DNA of 64,000 nt from Bacilli bacterium (GCA_900768815.1 CAAGEE010000002.1:298193-362192); one strand, 5' to 3'; counted from the stretch's first letter, positions 42,091 through 50,861 are shown. The notes: a model not told the origin generated them from the letters alone. Translations and numbers: made by a program.

Positions 42091-42120
42091 TATAATGTAT
42101 ATAAATTTTAATACATTGTA
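42091..42120. promoter_or_regulatory. Imperfect inverted repeat, candidate operator
   Basis: The sequence has arms TATAATGTAT and ATACATTGTA around an AT-rich middle, directly next to the -35 box. This is the usual place for a RelB-type autoregulation operator. A second, perfect 16-base palindrome GTATAATTAATTATAC lies at 42130-42145. Confidence 0.5.
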
Positions 42121-42281
42121 CTATTATTAGTATAATTAATTATACAAAAACAATACATAAAAAATATTTTATTTTTAATTTTAATCGCTGTGTAATAGAA
42201 ACAAAATTTTCTGATATAAAATCTCTGTCATATGGCTTTCAATTACTTCCTTAATTTATTATTATTTTTTTGATGACATGA

Positions 42282-43370
42282 CTACTTTTGATATTTACTA
42301 ATGTTTAGGAGTATACCGATAGATGACATTGTTATTAAAAGACTACTGCCTCCATAAGATAAGAATGGTAGAGTTACACCTGTTACAGGTATCATACCAA
42401 TTACAACCATTAGGTTCATGAGAGTTTGAAAGATAATTTGAAAAATCATACCGAAAGAGAGATATTTAGAAAATAAATCTTTAGAATTTAAAGCTATTTT
42501 TATACCTCGCCAAAGAATTATGGAGAATAAGCCGGTAACAATAAAAGCTCCAGCTACTCCGAACTCTTCTGCTATTATGGAAAAAATAAAGTCAGTTTGA
42601 GGTTCTGGGAGATAAAAATGTTTTTGGACTGAGTTTAGAAAACCTGTACCAAGTAGTCCACCTGGACCTATGGCATATAAACTTTGAATTATTTGAAAAC
42701 CAGTACCTAGAGCGTCTTCCCAAGGATTTATAAAAGATGTTATTCTATCCATACGATATGGGGCAATTATTATTAAAATAGTAATACCAATTAGACCAAG
42801 AATTCCCATACCTAAAAAGAATTTCATATTGACACCGGCAATGAATAATAAAGAAATGATAGACATAACTAGAATGACACTTGTTCCAAGATCTGGCTGA
42901 AGCATTATAAGAAAGAAGATAAGAAGAGTTATACCAAGAATGGGAAATACTCCTTGCTTATAACTTTTTAAGAATTTATTACTTTTAGAAAGATATTTAC
43001 TTGTAAAAATGATTAAACCAAGTTTAGCAGCTTCACTGGGTTGAATACCAAAGGGACCGATACCAAACCAGGATCTAGAACCATTTCTAATACTACCTAT
43101 GCCGGGTATTAAAACAAGTATTAATAAGATGAGGCAAATAGATAAAATAAGATTAGCTTTTTCATAGTAATTTTTATAATCTATTTTAGAAATAATTAAC
43201 ATGATAATTATACCAACTATAAAAAATATTGCTTGATATTTTAAATAATGAAAGGAGTCATTAAATTTGTATTCAGCCCAAATACTAGAGGCAGAATAAA
43301 TCATTATGATTCCAAGTAAAGATAAAATAATACTGGTGAAGAAGAGAATTTTATCTATTTTCTTTAGCAT
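42282..43370 (-). CDS. ftsW: Peptidoglycan glycosyltransferase FtsW (SEDS family)
   Basis: This 362-residue membrane protein belongs to the SEDS family that polymerises lipid II. Conserved parts are visible: GSRSWFGIGPFGIQPSEAAK, LLQPDLGTS-like (MLQPDLGTS), the PEPQTDFIFSIIAEEFG loop with the catalytic-region aspartate, and GMIPVTGVTLPFLSYGGSSL at the end, the FtsW signature. FtsW works at the division site with a class B PBP (50862-52766). The ATG at 43370 follows GGTGAT. It lies after mraY but behind a terminator; murD, usually between them, is missing. Confidence 0.9.
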   Translation of the reverse strand: MLKKIDKILFFTSIILSLLGIIMIYSASSIWAEYKFNDSFHYLKYQAIFFIVGIIIMLIISKIDYKNYYEKANLILSICLILLILVLIPGIGSIRNGSRSWFGIGPFGIQPSEAAKLGLIIFTSKYLSKSNKFLKSYKQGVFPILGITLLIFFLIMLQPDLGTSVILVMSIISLLFIAGVNMKFFLGMGILGLIGITILIIIAPYRMDRITSFINPWEDALGTGFQIIQSLYAIGPGGLLGTGFLNSVQKHFYLPEPQTDFIFSIIAEEFGVAGAFIVTGLFSIILWRGIKIALNSKDLFSKYLSFGMIFQIIFQTLMNLMVVIGMIPVTGVTLPFLSYGGSSLLITMSSIGILLNISKYQK

Positions 43371-43404
43371 ACTTATCACCTTGTAAATTATATGTTTTGG
43401 GCAT

Positions 43405-43428
43405 AAAAAAAAGTCCTATTTGGACTTT
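43405..43428 (-). terminator. Terminator between mraY and ftsW
   Basis: Stem AAAGTCC / GGACTTT with a five-base loop and eight T on the minus strand; it overlaps the mraY stop codon. Confidence 0.85.
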
Positions 43429-44407
43429 ATAACCATACTCCGAATATAATTCCAGCCATTGATAATATTAAACCACATACCCAGAATAGTTTTACGATAT
43501 CACTTTCTTTCCAACCTAGTTTTTCAAAATGGTGATGAAGTGGTGTCATTAAGAATATCTTCTTATGAAATAATTGATAAGAAATTGTTTGAATAATTAC
43601 GGATAGTGTTTCTATTACAAAGACACTTGCTACTACTAAAAGAGTTAATTCTCTATGAGTTAGGATTGCGATTGCACCCATTACTCCACCTAGAGCAAGA
43701 GATCCTGTATCACCCATAAATATTTTAGCAGGATAAGTATTGTATATTAAGAAACCTACAAGACTACCAACAAGTATTAAACTAAACATTCCTATATCTT
43801 CAAAACCAACCATTAGTGATATTAAACTAAAGGCTATAAAAGCTATTGCTGATAAGCCACCGGCTAGACCATCTAGTCCATCTGTTATATTTACAGCATT
43901 TGATGCCCCTACTAGGACAAACAAGATAAATAAGCCATATAACCAACCCATTTCTATATCAATATGGAGTGTTCCTACTACCCAGGAAGTTTGACCACCA
44001 GAACGCATATAAATATAGAAAAAGCCTATTGCAATTAAGACTTGCATAAATAGTTTTTGATAAGTAGTTAATCCTTCATTATTACCTTTTCTAATAGATA
44101 GGAAATCATCTAAAAAACCAATACAGGCATATCCTAAAAAAACTAGTAAAACTATACCTAAATTAGATGTATAGGGAATCTTTCCCATTAATACTAAGGC
44201 AATTGTTGCAATTATGGTTGGTAGTATAAATATTAGACCACCCATAGTAGGAGTGCCTTCTTTTTTTCGATGTGTTTCTCCTACAAATATACTTATTTTT
44301 TGACCTATTCTAAGTTTTTTTAAACATGGTATTAAAATTAGGCCCAGTCCAGTAGACATTAAAAAGCCCAGCATAATAGCAACTATAGCTTTTGTTAATA
44401 GTAACAT
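43427..44407 (-). CDS. mraY: Phospho-MurNAc-pentapeptide translocase MraY
   Basis: This 326-residue ten-helix enzyme makes lipid I from UDP-MurNAc-pentapeptide and undecaprenyl phosphate. Family motifs are intact: GETHRKKEGTPTMGG, the DDFLS motif with catalytic acids (IGFLDDFLSIRKGN), NITDGLDGLAGG, GDTGSLALGG and PLHHHFEKLGW. The ATG at 44407 follows GGAGTGA; three codons further up is a GTG that belongs to this site. The lipid carrier it uses is recycled by UppP encoded at 3 kb. The usual dcw neighbours are not present. Confidence 0.96.
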   Translation of the reverse strand: MLLLTKAIVAIMLGFLMSTGLGLILIPCLKKLRIGQKISIFVGETHRKKEGTPTMGGLIFILPTIIATIALVLMGKIPYTSNLGIVLLVFLGYACIGFLDDFLSIRKGNNEGLTTYQKLFMQVLIAIGFFYIYMRSGGQTSWVVGTLHIDIEMGWLYGLFILFVLVGASNAVNITDGLDGLAGGLSAIAFIAFSLISLMVGFEDIGMFSLILVGSLVGFLIYNTYPAKIFMGDTGSLALGGVMGAIAILTHRELTLLVVASVFVIETLSVIIQTISYQLFHKKIFLMTPLHHHFEKLGWKESDIVKLFWVCGLILSMAGIIFGVWL

Positions 44408-44502
44408 CTTTGTCACTCCATTTCTCTTGAAATATTATATCATAATCAACTTGTCATTATGAATAAATAGACAATTTTATACAAAATTTTACAGTTAATT
44501 AT

Positions 44503-46023
44503 TTATTCTCTTCTTTTTACATAAGCAGCCTTTTGAAGTGATAAGTTTTTCTCTTGTTGTTCTTTTATTCTTATTAAATCTTCTTCTTTTTCTTTTAGAG
44601 ATGCATATACTTCTTCTAAGTTTGCTAGTAATTCTTTTACTTCTTTATTATCTAGAAAATCTTTGTAATCAGTTTCTATCATTTTAATAGTATCTTTTAA
44701 TTCTATGGATGTTGTTTTTAAGGATCCTAGACTCTTATCTATTTCATTAATACTATATTCAATATCTTTAGAGTAATCTGCTATTTCTACATTTTGATAA
44801 TGTTCTACTACTTGTTGTGGCCTTATTATGTTTTGCATAGTTCTGAGATAAGCACCTGTTATAGCAGTCATTCTTCTAGCTCCTCTTGGACCGGGCATTA
44901 GAACTCTTCTTCTTAGTGTTCTTCTTAGATTTCTTGCTTGTCTATTTAAAACTCTGGTAGTTACGGCTACTCTTTCTTGAATTGTTACACAGTTTCTGAC
45001 ATTTTCTAGAGTTTGTCTAGCAATTATATCTTGAGCTTTTCTAAATTTTTCTAACTTATCATTAAAGTCTTTATAATTATCATATCTATCTTTAAAATCA
45101 TCGATTTCACTCTCTCCAATTTGAAGATTATTCTTTTTTTCTTCTAAGCGTAGAGTTAATAGTTCTTCTTCTTTTTTTAATTCAGATACTTTATCTGAAA
45201 TAGAAATATATAGTTTTGAATCTTTTATTTCATTAACTATTTCTTTATTATTAAAAGAATCAATATAGAGACTTGCTAGTTCTTTGATATAGTTAAAGTC
45301 ATATTTGTCAGAAGTATCTAGAGATAATTTATCTTTTAATTCATTAATCTTTTTGATAAGTGAATTTAATCTATCTAGAAGTTCTTCTAGTTCTTTTGTG
45401 TTCTTGGTATTTTGATAAGCTTTCTCTATAATGTTATATTCATATATTAAATCTTTTAGACTACTTCTTGCTTCTTTTAGTTTTTCTTCATATTGACTTA
45501 CTATTTCTTTATTTTTTAACTTATCAAGATCAAAAGTATCTTCTTTGGTAGTTTCTTTAATAGGAATTTTTGTTTGATCTATTTCTATGACTTCTACAGG
45601 TGTTGTTTTTCTTTTCTTAGGCTTGTGATTAGTAAGTAGATTTTCTAAGTTAGTAGAATTTATATTTACTCTTTCTTTAGTATGTTCACTAGTCTTTATT
45701 TCTACTTCTATTATGTTGCCATCCTTACCCGGAGTAAGAAATGATTGTTTTTTATAATTTTCTTCTGATGAAGTTGGTAGTATTAGAGGACTTGTTGCTT
45801 CTTTATGTTCTGTTCCAGATAAAGTTTTTAAAACGGTACCAGTTATTATTATCGGAGCTATTTTTATAAAGGTTACTAGTTGCTGGCGTTTTACTTTATC
45901 TTCTAATTCTTTTAGTTCTTGGTCTTCTTGATAAGCTTTTAATTTTGCTAATTGCTTTTTAGTAATAATCATTCTTCTTTTCTGATCATTGTGACCACCT
46001 TTTTGTCCTATTGTCTCATCCAT
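44503..46023 (-). CDS. Coiled-coil protein with one membrane segment, unknown function
   Basis: The 506-residue protein is not recognised. A short charged N-terminus (about 1-49) is followed by one hydrophobic stretch (about 50-66, VTFIKIAPIIITGTVL). A T/S/P-rich region then leads to long coiled-coil regions (about 165-330 and 415-506). Between them is an arginine-rich stretch (QARNLRRTLRRRVLMPGPRGARRM, about 375-400) that stands out from its lysine-rich surroundings. SD GGTGAT four bases before ATG. It is directly upstream of mraY (96 bases), so it may take part in envelope or division work, but this is only context. Confidence 0.7.
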   Translation of the reverse strand: MDETIGQKGGHNDQKRRMIITKKQLAKLKAYQEDQELKELEDKVKRQQLVTFIKIAPIIITGTVLKTLSGTEHKEATSPLILPTSSEENYKKQSFLTPGKDGNIIEVEIKTSEHTKERVNINSTNLENLLTNHKPKKRKTTPVEVIEIDQTKIPIKETTKEDTFDLDKLKNKEIVSQYEEKLKEARSSLKDLIYEYNIIEKAYQNTKNTKELEELLDRLNSLIKKINELKDKLSLDTSDKYDFNYIKELASLYIDSFNNKEIVNEIKDSKLYISISDKVSELKKEEELLTLRLEEKKNNLQIGESEIDDFKDRYDNYKDFNDKLEKFRKAQDIIARQTLENVRNCVTIQERVAVTTRVLNRQARNLRRTLRRRVLMPGPRGARRMTAITGAYLRTMQNIIRPQQVVEHYQNVEIADYSKDIEYSINEIDKSLGSLKTTSIELKDTIKMIETDYKDFLDNKEVKELLANLEEVYASLKEKEEDLIRIKEQQEKNLSLQKAAYVKRRE

Positions 46024-46087
46024 AGTATCACCATAATTAGTTTATCATATTTTTTTTAAAGTTAATATAATTTGTTTTTTATTTTAA

Positions 46088-46118
46088 AAAGAAAAGAGTA
46101 TTTTTATAAATACTCTTT
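46088..46118 (-). terminator. Terminator of the small membrane protein gene
   Basis: Eleven-base stem AAAGAGTATTT / AAATACTCTTT with a short loop and a T run on the minus strand, overlapping the stop codon. Confidence 0.8.
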
Positions 46119-46317
46119 AAATAAACATTAGTAATGTTAGACCAATTACTTCAAGTATTATGCCTAAGTAAAAGCAGATTGTTTCTTTCTTTTGATATAT
46201 CCTTTTTTGGTTTGATAATTGTTCTTTCTTTTCTAACCTTTGATAAGTATAAAAGAAGAATAAGCCTATTACCATAGAAATAATAGATAGTAATTGAAGT
46301 ATTATTTTTGTTTTCAT
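46117..46317 (-). CDS. Small two-helix membrane protein
   Basis: The 66-residue protein has two hydrophobic helices (about 5-25 and 46-66) joined by a basic, glutamine-rich loop (QRLEKKEQLSNQKRIYQKKE). A good SD, AAGGAATGAT, stands before the ATG, and its own terminator follows, so I take it as a real gene. It has no recognised family. It lies 50 bases after the Nudix gene on the same strand. Confidence 0.6.
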   Translation of the reverse strand: MKTKIILQLLSIISMVIGLFFFYTYQRLEKKEQLSNQKRIYQKKETICFYLGIILEVIGLTLLMFI

Positions 46318-46366
46318 ATAATCATTCCTTGTATAAATTATACTTAAGTCTTTTATATTTTACAAG

Positions 46367-46879
46367 CTATGCAGTCATTTTTAAGTATTCTTTAATAGCT
46401 TCTAGAGTGTCGACAACAATTTTTTCATTAGTACACACTGGTAGGCAATCTTCTAGAGTTTTGATAATATCTTTTTTAGGAATATATTCAAGATGAAAAC
46501 CACCTTTTTTTTCGTCCTCAGTTAAATTTATGGAACTTAAATCTGGCTTTATATCGCACTTAGTATAAAAATATGTAGCAATGTATAAAGTGTTTTCTCC
46601 AGATGTTGGATAATCTTTACATAAATATTTAATATTAAGTACAGGTATTCTTTCTTCTCTTGGTAGGTTGATTCCTGTTTCTTCTTTTACTTCTCTTATT
46701 AGACAGTCTTCTAGAGATTCATTATCTTCAACATGTCCACCTATTAAAAAGTAAGTGTTTGAGCCATTAGCTAGTAAGATTTCGTCTTTTGAATTTACTA
46801 AAATAACTTTAGCTCTAGTAACTGTTTTTGTCATTTCACTTTCTTTTAAATTATCAGTATTATAAATTATTTCTCTCAT
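46367..46879 (-). CDS. Nudix hydrolase
   Basis: This 170-residue protein has a perfect Nudix box, G-x5-E-x7-REVKEETGI (GHVEDNESLEDCLIREVKEETGI, about 62-84), so it cleaves a nucleoside diphosphate linked to another group. The N-terminal part (TRAKVILVNSKDEILLANG) is a standard Nudix strand. The exact substrate is not evident. The ATG at 46879 follows AAAGGA; it begins two bases upstream of the ABC-F stop, so it is coupled to that gene and may be expressed only when the attenuator is open. Confidence 0.8.
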   Translation of the reverse strand: MREIIYNTDNLKESEMTKTVTRAKVILVNSKDEILLANGSNTYFLIGGHVEDNESLEDCLIREVKEETGINLPREERIPVLNIKYLCKDYPTSGENTLYIATYFYTKCDIKPDLSSINLTEDEKKGGFHLEYIPKKDIIKTLEDCLPVCTNEKIVVDTLEAIKEYLKMTA

Positions 46880-46880
46880 A

Positions 46881-48482
46881 TTAATTTTCCTTTCTTTTAT
46901 ATCTTTTGTAATCTTCATAATTACCAGGTATTTCTTTTAATTTGTTACCTTCTATATATATTATTTTTGAAGCTAGGTTATTAATAAAATAACGATCGTG
47001 AGATATAAATAATAAAGTTCCTTGATACTCAGTTAGAGCACTTTCTAATATTTCTTTTGTTTCTATATCTATGTGGTTAGTTGGTTCATCTAGTATTAGA
47101 AAGTTGACGTTAGATTGCATTAAGCAAAATAATTTTAGACGTACTTTTTCACCACCTGATAAATCTTTTATTCTTTTATAGACATTGTCTTTGAAAAAGT
47201 AAAATTTGCTTAATGCTGCTCTTAGATGATGTTCTTCTCCTATAAAGTAATGTTTGGCTTCCTCCATTATTGTACTATTGTCATTTTCAAATGTTATTTC
47301 CTGTGGAATATAACCAATTTTAACATTAGTACCGTGAGTAGAACTTTGTAAAATATACTTTACAAGTGATGATTTACCTGAACCATTTGGTCCTAGTAAG
47401 CAGACTTTTTCTTGATAAAGTATTTTTAAAGTGGCATCTTTTAGTATTACTTTATCTGAATAAGAAATATTAATTTTAGATAAGTTTAGAACTTCTTTTC
47501 CTGAGCGACTAGAAGAAAAAGTTAGTGGTAGTTTTTCTTTTTCAACTGGTTTATCTAACTTTTCTAATTTATTTAGACGTTTTCTAATACTTTCTGCACG
47601 TTTAAAAAACATTTCATTTTTGGCAAGATTTCCATATTCCTCTAGGCGTTTAATTGAGGCTTCCATAGCCTTTATTTGTTTTTGTTGGTCTTTATAATCT
47701 TTAAATTCCTTTTCAATACGGTCATCATTTTCTTTAATGAATTTGGTATAATTACCATGAAAAATATTTATCTTGGCATTTTCTAAAAGAATAGTTTTAG
47801 TTGCTACTTCATCTAGAAAATATCTATCGTGAGAAATCATTAGAATCGATCCTTTATAGTTTCTTAAGTATTCCTCTAACCATTCTAGTGTATCAATATC
47901 TAAGTGATTAGTTGGTTCATCTAAAAGTAGGATATATGGTTCAGAGATAATAATAGAAGCAAAAGTAATGATTGTTTTTTCTCCACCAGATAAGCTATTA
48001 AATTTTCTTGGAAGAAGTTCTTTATTAATTTTAAAACCTTTAATTACTTTTTCTACTTTAGCATCTATTTCATATCCTGACATATTAATAAAGTCAGTCT
48101 GAAGATTTGAATATCTAATTATTAATTTTTCGATGGTAGATTCATCGGATTTAGTAATTTTTTCTTCGTACTCTTCTAATTTATCACGTAAAGCAATTAA
48201 ATCTTTTATACCGTCATATAAAACATCTTTTACAGTTATATTTTCTTCTTTATTTTTTATTAATTGAGGTAAGTACCCTACTTTAGCATTTTTTCTTATA
48301 GAGATAGTTCCAGATGTTGCTTTTTCAATTCCTGAAATTATATTTAAAAGAGTTGTTTTACCAGAACCATTATCACCAATTAAAGCAATACGTTCTTTTG
48401 TTTTTACTTCAAAACTTATATCGTTTAAGACTGGTCCAAAACCAAAATTTTTTGTTATTTTATTTATTCCTATTTCGATCAT
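46881..48482 (-). CDS. ABC-F family ATPase (ribosome protection or translation factor)
   Basis: The 533-residue protein has two ABC domains and no transmembrane helix. The first has GDNGSGKTT, LSGGEKT and LLLDEPTNHLD; the second has GPNGSGKSS, LSGGEKV and LILDEPTNHID. Between them is an alpha-helical linker (about 250-330, rich in E, K and R) that in this family reaches into the ribosome near the P-site tRNA and decides antibiotic specificity. Members include housekeeping factors and antibiotic resistance ARE proteins. A leader with peptide and attenuator upstream favours the resistance type. Which drug class, if any, cannot be read from this sequence. Confidence 0.85.
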   Translation of the reverse strand: MIEIGINKITKNFGFGPVLNDISFEVKTKERIALIGDNGSGKTTLLNIISGIEKATSGTISIRKNAKVGYLPQLIKNKEENITVKDVLYDGIKDLIALRDKLEEYEEKITKSDESTIEKLIIRYSNLQTDFINMSGYEIDAKVEKVIKGFKINKELLPRKFNSLSGGEKTIITFASIIISEPYILLLDEPTNHLDIDTLEWLEEYLRNYKGSILMISHDRYFLDEVATKTILLENAKINIFHGNYTKFIKENDDRIEKEFKDYKDQQKQIKAMEASIKRLEEYGNLAKNEMFFKRAESIRKRLNKLEKLDKPVEKEKLPLTFSSSRSGKEVLNLSKINISYSDKVILKDATLKILYQEKVCLLGPNGSGKSSLVKYILQSSTHGTNVKIGYIPQEITFENDNSTIMEEAKHYFIGEEHHLRAALSKFYFFKDNVYKRIKDLSGGEKVRLKLFCLMQSNVNFLILDEPTNHIDIETKEILESALTEYQGTLLFISHDRYFINNLASKIIYIEGNKLKEIPGNYEDYKRYKRKEN

Positions 48483-48526
48483 ATAATCACATCCTTAATT
48501 ATAGTATTTTTAATCGCACCATAATC

Positions 48527-48558
48527 AAAAAAAGGACTATACATCTGTATAGTCCTTT
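48527..48558 (-). terminator. Attenuator terminator upstream of the ABC-F gene
   Basis: Stem AAAGGACTATACA / TGTATAGTCCTTT (13 pairs) with a two-base loop and seven T on the minus strand. It lies about 45 bases before the ABC-F start and after the leader peptide, so it ends transcription unless it is disrupted. Confidence 0.9.
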
Positions 48559-48618
48559 CATGTACAGATGTAGGCACGACGAAAACTTCACACCTACATC
48601 TAATATTTTTTTATTTAT
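48559..48618 (-). promoter_or_regulatory. Competing leader hairpins
   Basis: Minus-strand TTAGATGTAGGTGTGA (48592-48607) can pair with the end of the leader peptide gene (TCACACCT-ACATCTAA) or, through GATGTAGG, with CCTACATC (48567-48574). That last segment, extended as ACATCTGTA, is also complementary to TACAGATGT inside the terminator hairpin. These pairings exclude one another, as in attenuators. Confidence 0.75.
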
Positions 48619-48678
48619 TTAGATGTTAGGTGTGATATTTAATGTATACATGATTACATGATTAGCAAAATTGTACAT
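48619..48678 (-). CDS. Leader peptide of the ABC-F attenuator (19 residues)
   Basis: A short frame codes for MYNFANHVIMYTLNITPNI. It has a very strong ribosome site, GGAGGAGTGAT, before the ATG. Its last codons are part of the first leader hairpin, so a ribosome paused on it would change folding downstream. This is the layout of drug-responsive leaders of Firmicutes resistance genes. The peptide itself has no recognised family. Confidence 0.75.
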   Translation of the reverse strand: MYNFANHVIMYTLNITPNI

Positions 48679-48698
48679 TTTATCACTCCTCCAGTAAT

Positions 48699-48727
48699 AA
48701 TTTAACATATTATTTGGATTTTTGCAA
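48699..48727 (-). promoter_or_regulatory. Promoter of the ABC-F leader
   Basis: Minus strand TTGCAA (48722-48727), 17-base spacer ending TGT, TAAATT (48699-48704). Transcription would begin almost at the leader ribosome site. Confidence 0.5.
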
Positions 48728-49132
48728 TTACTTTGATAGTTCTAGTTTTATTTCAGCAATTATATGACCTAGGTTTCCTTCGCCGGCATATTTATTAAAA
48801 TCAAAGAAGTTGTCATCTTCATTTACCCAAACTAGTTTATTTACTTCTTCTACTAATTCGACATCTTTATTTAAAACTCCATAATAAATTTCTAGACCTT
48901 TATTTAGGGTATGATAGTTACAAGTCATAAAGTATACTAAATCAATATCATCTTTAGTAATACCCGTTTCTTCTTGTAGTTCGCGGTAAGCTTCATTTAG
49001 ATTGTCATCATCTTTTTCAATTTTTCCACCTACTAAGTTTAACTGTCCTTTGTATGGTTCTTTAGTTCTTTCACACATTAGTAATTTTGTTTTGTCTTGA
49101 CTGAAGACTACTATTAAATTCATTCTTTTCAT
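48728..49132 (-). CDS. Nudix hydrolase (MutT-like)
   Basis: This 134-residue protein has a Nudix box in which the first glutamate is replaced by aspartate (GKIEKDDDNLNEAYRELQEETGI). The rest, REL-x-EETG, is intact. The size and the LVGGKIE start resemble MutT-type enzymes that remove oxidised nucleotides, though substrate cannot be told. The ATG at 49132 follows GAGGAG by eight bases. It is the last gene after rsgA; the two are 13 bases apart. Confidence 0.75.
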   Translation of the reverse strand: MKRMNLIVVFSQDKTKLLMCERTKEPYKGQLNLVGGKIEKDDDNLNEAYRELQEETGITKDDIDLVYFMTCNYHTLNKGLEIYYGVLNKDVELVEEVNKLVWVNEDDNFFDFNKYAGEGNLGHIIAEIKLELSK

Positions 49133-49145
49133 TTTATCTACTCCT

Positions 49146-50183
49146 CTATTTATCATTCAAGGTATCTTTTAAGATTCTTAAATAACTTTGATATCGATTT
49201 TTATTTATAGTATTATTTTCAACTGCTTGCTTAATGGTACAAGCTGCAGTTGGTTCTTGGTAATGAAGACAATTTTTATACTTGCATTTTTCTTTAATAT
49301 TTGAAAACTCTTTAAAATAGTTTTGAATTTCTATTGGATTTAAGTTTGAAACATCTAAACTTCTAATACCTGGTGTATCAATAATACTAGAGTCTTCATC
49401 CCAGATATAGTATTTTGAGGAAGTTGTTGTATGACGACCTCTTTTACTCTTAGAACTAATAGTTGAGGTTTTGATGGTTTCAGTATCCATTAAGGCATTT
49501 GTTAGAGATGATTTACCTACTCCTGAATTACCAATAAAGATTGCTTGTTTTCCTCTTAGTTCTTCCTTTAAATTTGTAATACCCTGATTAGTATAGGTTG
49601 AAGTTTCAATTACTTTTAGACCTAAATTACGATAGACACCTAGTATTTTTTCTGTTTCTTCGGTTTTTAAATCAGATTTATTTAGACAAATAATTGTTGG
49701 TATATTACTATTTTCTAATAACAAAAGATATCTATCAATAAACTTAGGATGAAGAGCTGGATCTTTAGCAGATGCAACTATTACAGCTAAGTCAATGTTA
49801 GAGGCAATATTTTTTGTTGTTCCAAGATCATTTAGTCTGGTACTATCTTTTTTTACTCTACTTAGAATAGATGTTCTTTTTAGTAGATTAGTTATAGTAT
49901 AAGACGTTTTAGTTTTTTCTATAATTACTTTATCACCTGGAAAAATAATTTTATTACAAATTGTGTTTATTCCTTTTTTTAGTGTTGCTGATATAATTTC
50001 ATTATTATATAAGACATAGGCAGTTTTATATTTTACTTCTAGGACAATTCCGTAATTAGAACTTTTTTCAATGATAAAATCAGTCGGTAAGATTATTTGT
50101 TTGTTTTGTTTTTCTTTTATTAACTCTTTTTTCTCAATACTTTTTTTAGTTTTAAAACTAGCATAAGCATTATAATGTGACAT
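49146..50183 (-). CDS. rsgA: Ribosome small-subunit GTPase RsgA
   Basis: This 345-residue GTPase helps the late maturation of the 30S subunit. It has an OB-fold N-terminus, then a circularly permuted G domain in which G4 (CLNKSDL) comes before G1 (GNSGVGKSS) and G3 (DTPGIRSLD). It ends with a zinc site in CKYKNC, then H, then C (CTIKQAVE). All are typical of RsgA. The start is about 40 residues longer than in minimal family members and lysine-rich. It lies between the GNAT and Nudix genes in one operon. Confidence 0.93.
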   Translation of the reverse strand: MSHYNAYASFKTKKSIEKKELIKEKQNKQIILPTDFIIEKSSNYGIVLEVKYKTAYVLYNNEIISATLKKGINTICNKIIFPGDKVIIEKTKTSYTITNLLKRTSILSRVKKDSTRLNDLGTTKNIASNIDLAVIVASAKDPALHPKFIDRYLLLLENSNIPTIICLNKSDLKTEETEKILGVYRNLGLKVIETSTYTNQGITNLKEELRGKQAIFIGNSGVGKSSLTNALMDTETIKTSTISSKSKRGRHTTTSSKYYIWDEDSSIIDTPGIRSLDVSNLNPIEIQNYFKEFSNIKEKCKYKNCLHYQEPTAACTIKQAVENNTINKNRYQSYLRILKDTLNDK

Positions 50184-50202
50184 ATTATTTTATTTTTCCT
50201 TT

Positions 50203-50820
50203 CTATAGATCTTTTTTAAATATATATTGAGCTATAGCGGTAGGTACTTGTTTTTCAAAACAGGTAATATATTTTTTAGATATACTTGGTACTTTATAAA
50301 ATATATAACCATAGGCTGGTGTCTGATTAGACGTTATTTCTTCTAAGTTATATTTATTGGCTTTTCTAATATCTTCTATTTTGGCAAAATCAAAGATTTG
50401 AACCATTAGAGAATACTTATAATTTAGATGTTCATATAAAGAACTGGCTCTATATCTAGAACCTAAATCTATGTGTGTTATACCCTTTTTTAGAGATGTT
50501 TTTTCAAACTCTTTTATAAGTAGTGTCCCATAGCCAAGATTTCTTTTTGATGGTGATACTGCTAGAATACCAAGTGTTATTTTTTTCTTTGTTAAATCCA
50601 TGTTTTTACCAGTAATGGCCGCTACTATATGGTTGTTTTCTTCAATATACATTAAAAAGTCTTTATCGATTTTTAATTGTTTTTTAATTTCTTCTAGTCG
50701 GGAAGACATGGGATAGTATTTTTCTTTATGAAGAATACTATCATCATAGATTGTTTGTGATAAAAAGTTAAATACTTGATTTAATTCTTCATCATTATTT
50801 ACTATTTTTATTTCTGGCAT
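50203..50820 (-). CDS. GNAT-family N-acetyltransferase
   Basis: The 205-residue protein has the GNAT core: a long N-terminal helix-strand region, the acetyl-CoA pyrophosphate loop with R-x2-G-x-G/A-like sequence (SKRNLGYGTLLIKEF), and the later SRYRASSLYEHLNYKYSL block. Acceptor unknown. SD GGTGAT before the ATG. It begins a transcript that includes rsgA and a Nudix gene, 19 bases before rsgA. Confidence 0.8.
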   Translation of the reverse strand: MPEIKIVNNDEELNQVFNFLSQTIYDDSILHKEKYYPMSSRLEEIKKQLKIDKDFLMYIEENNHIVAAITGKNMDLTKKKITLGILAVSPSKRNLGYGTLLIKEFEKTSLKKGITHIDLGSRYRASSLYEHLNYKYSLMVQIFDFAKIEDIRKANKYNLEEITSNQTPAYGYIFYKVPSISKKYITCFEKQVPTAIAQYIFKKDL

Positions 50821-50861
50821 AATATCACCCTCTTTAGCTACAAGTATTATAACATAAAGTT

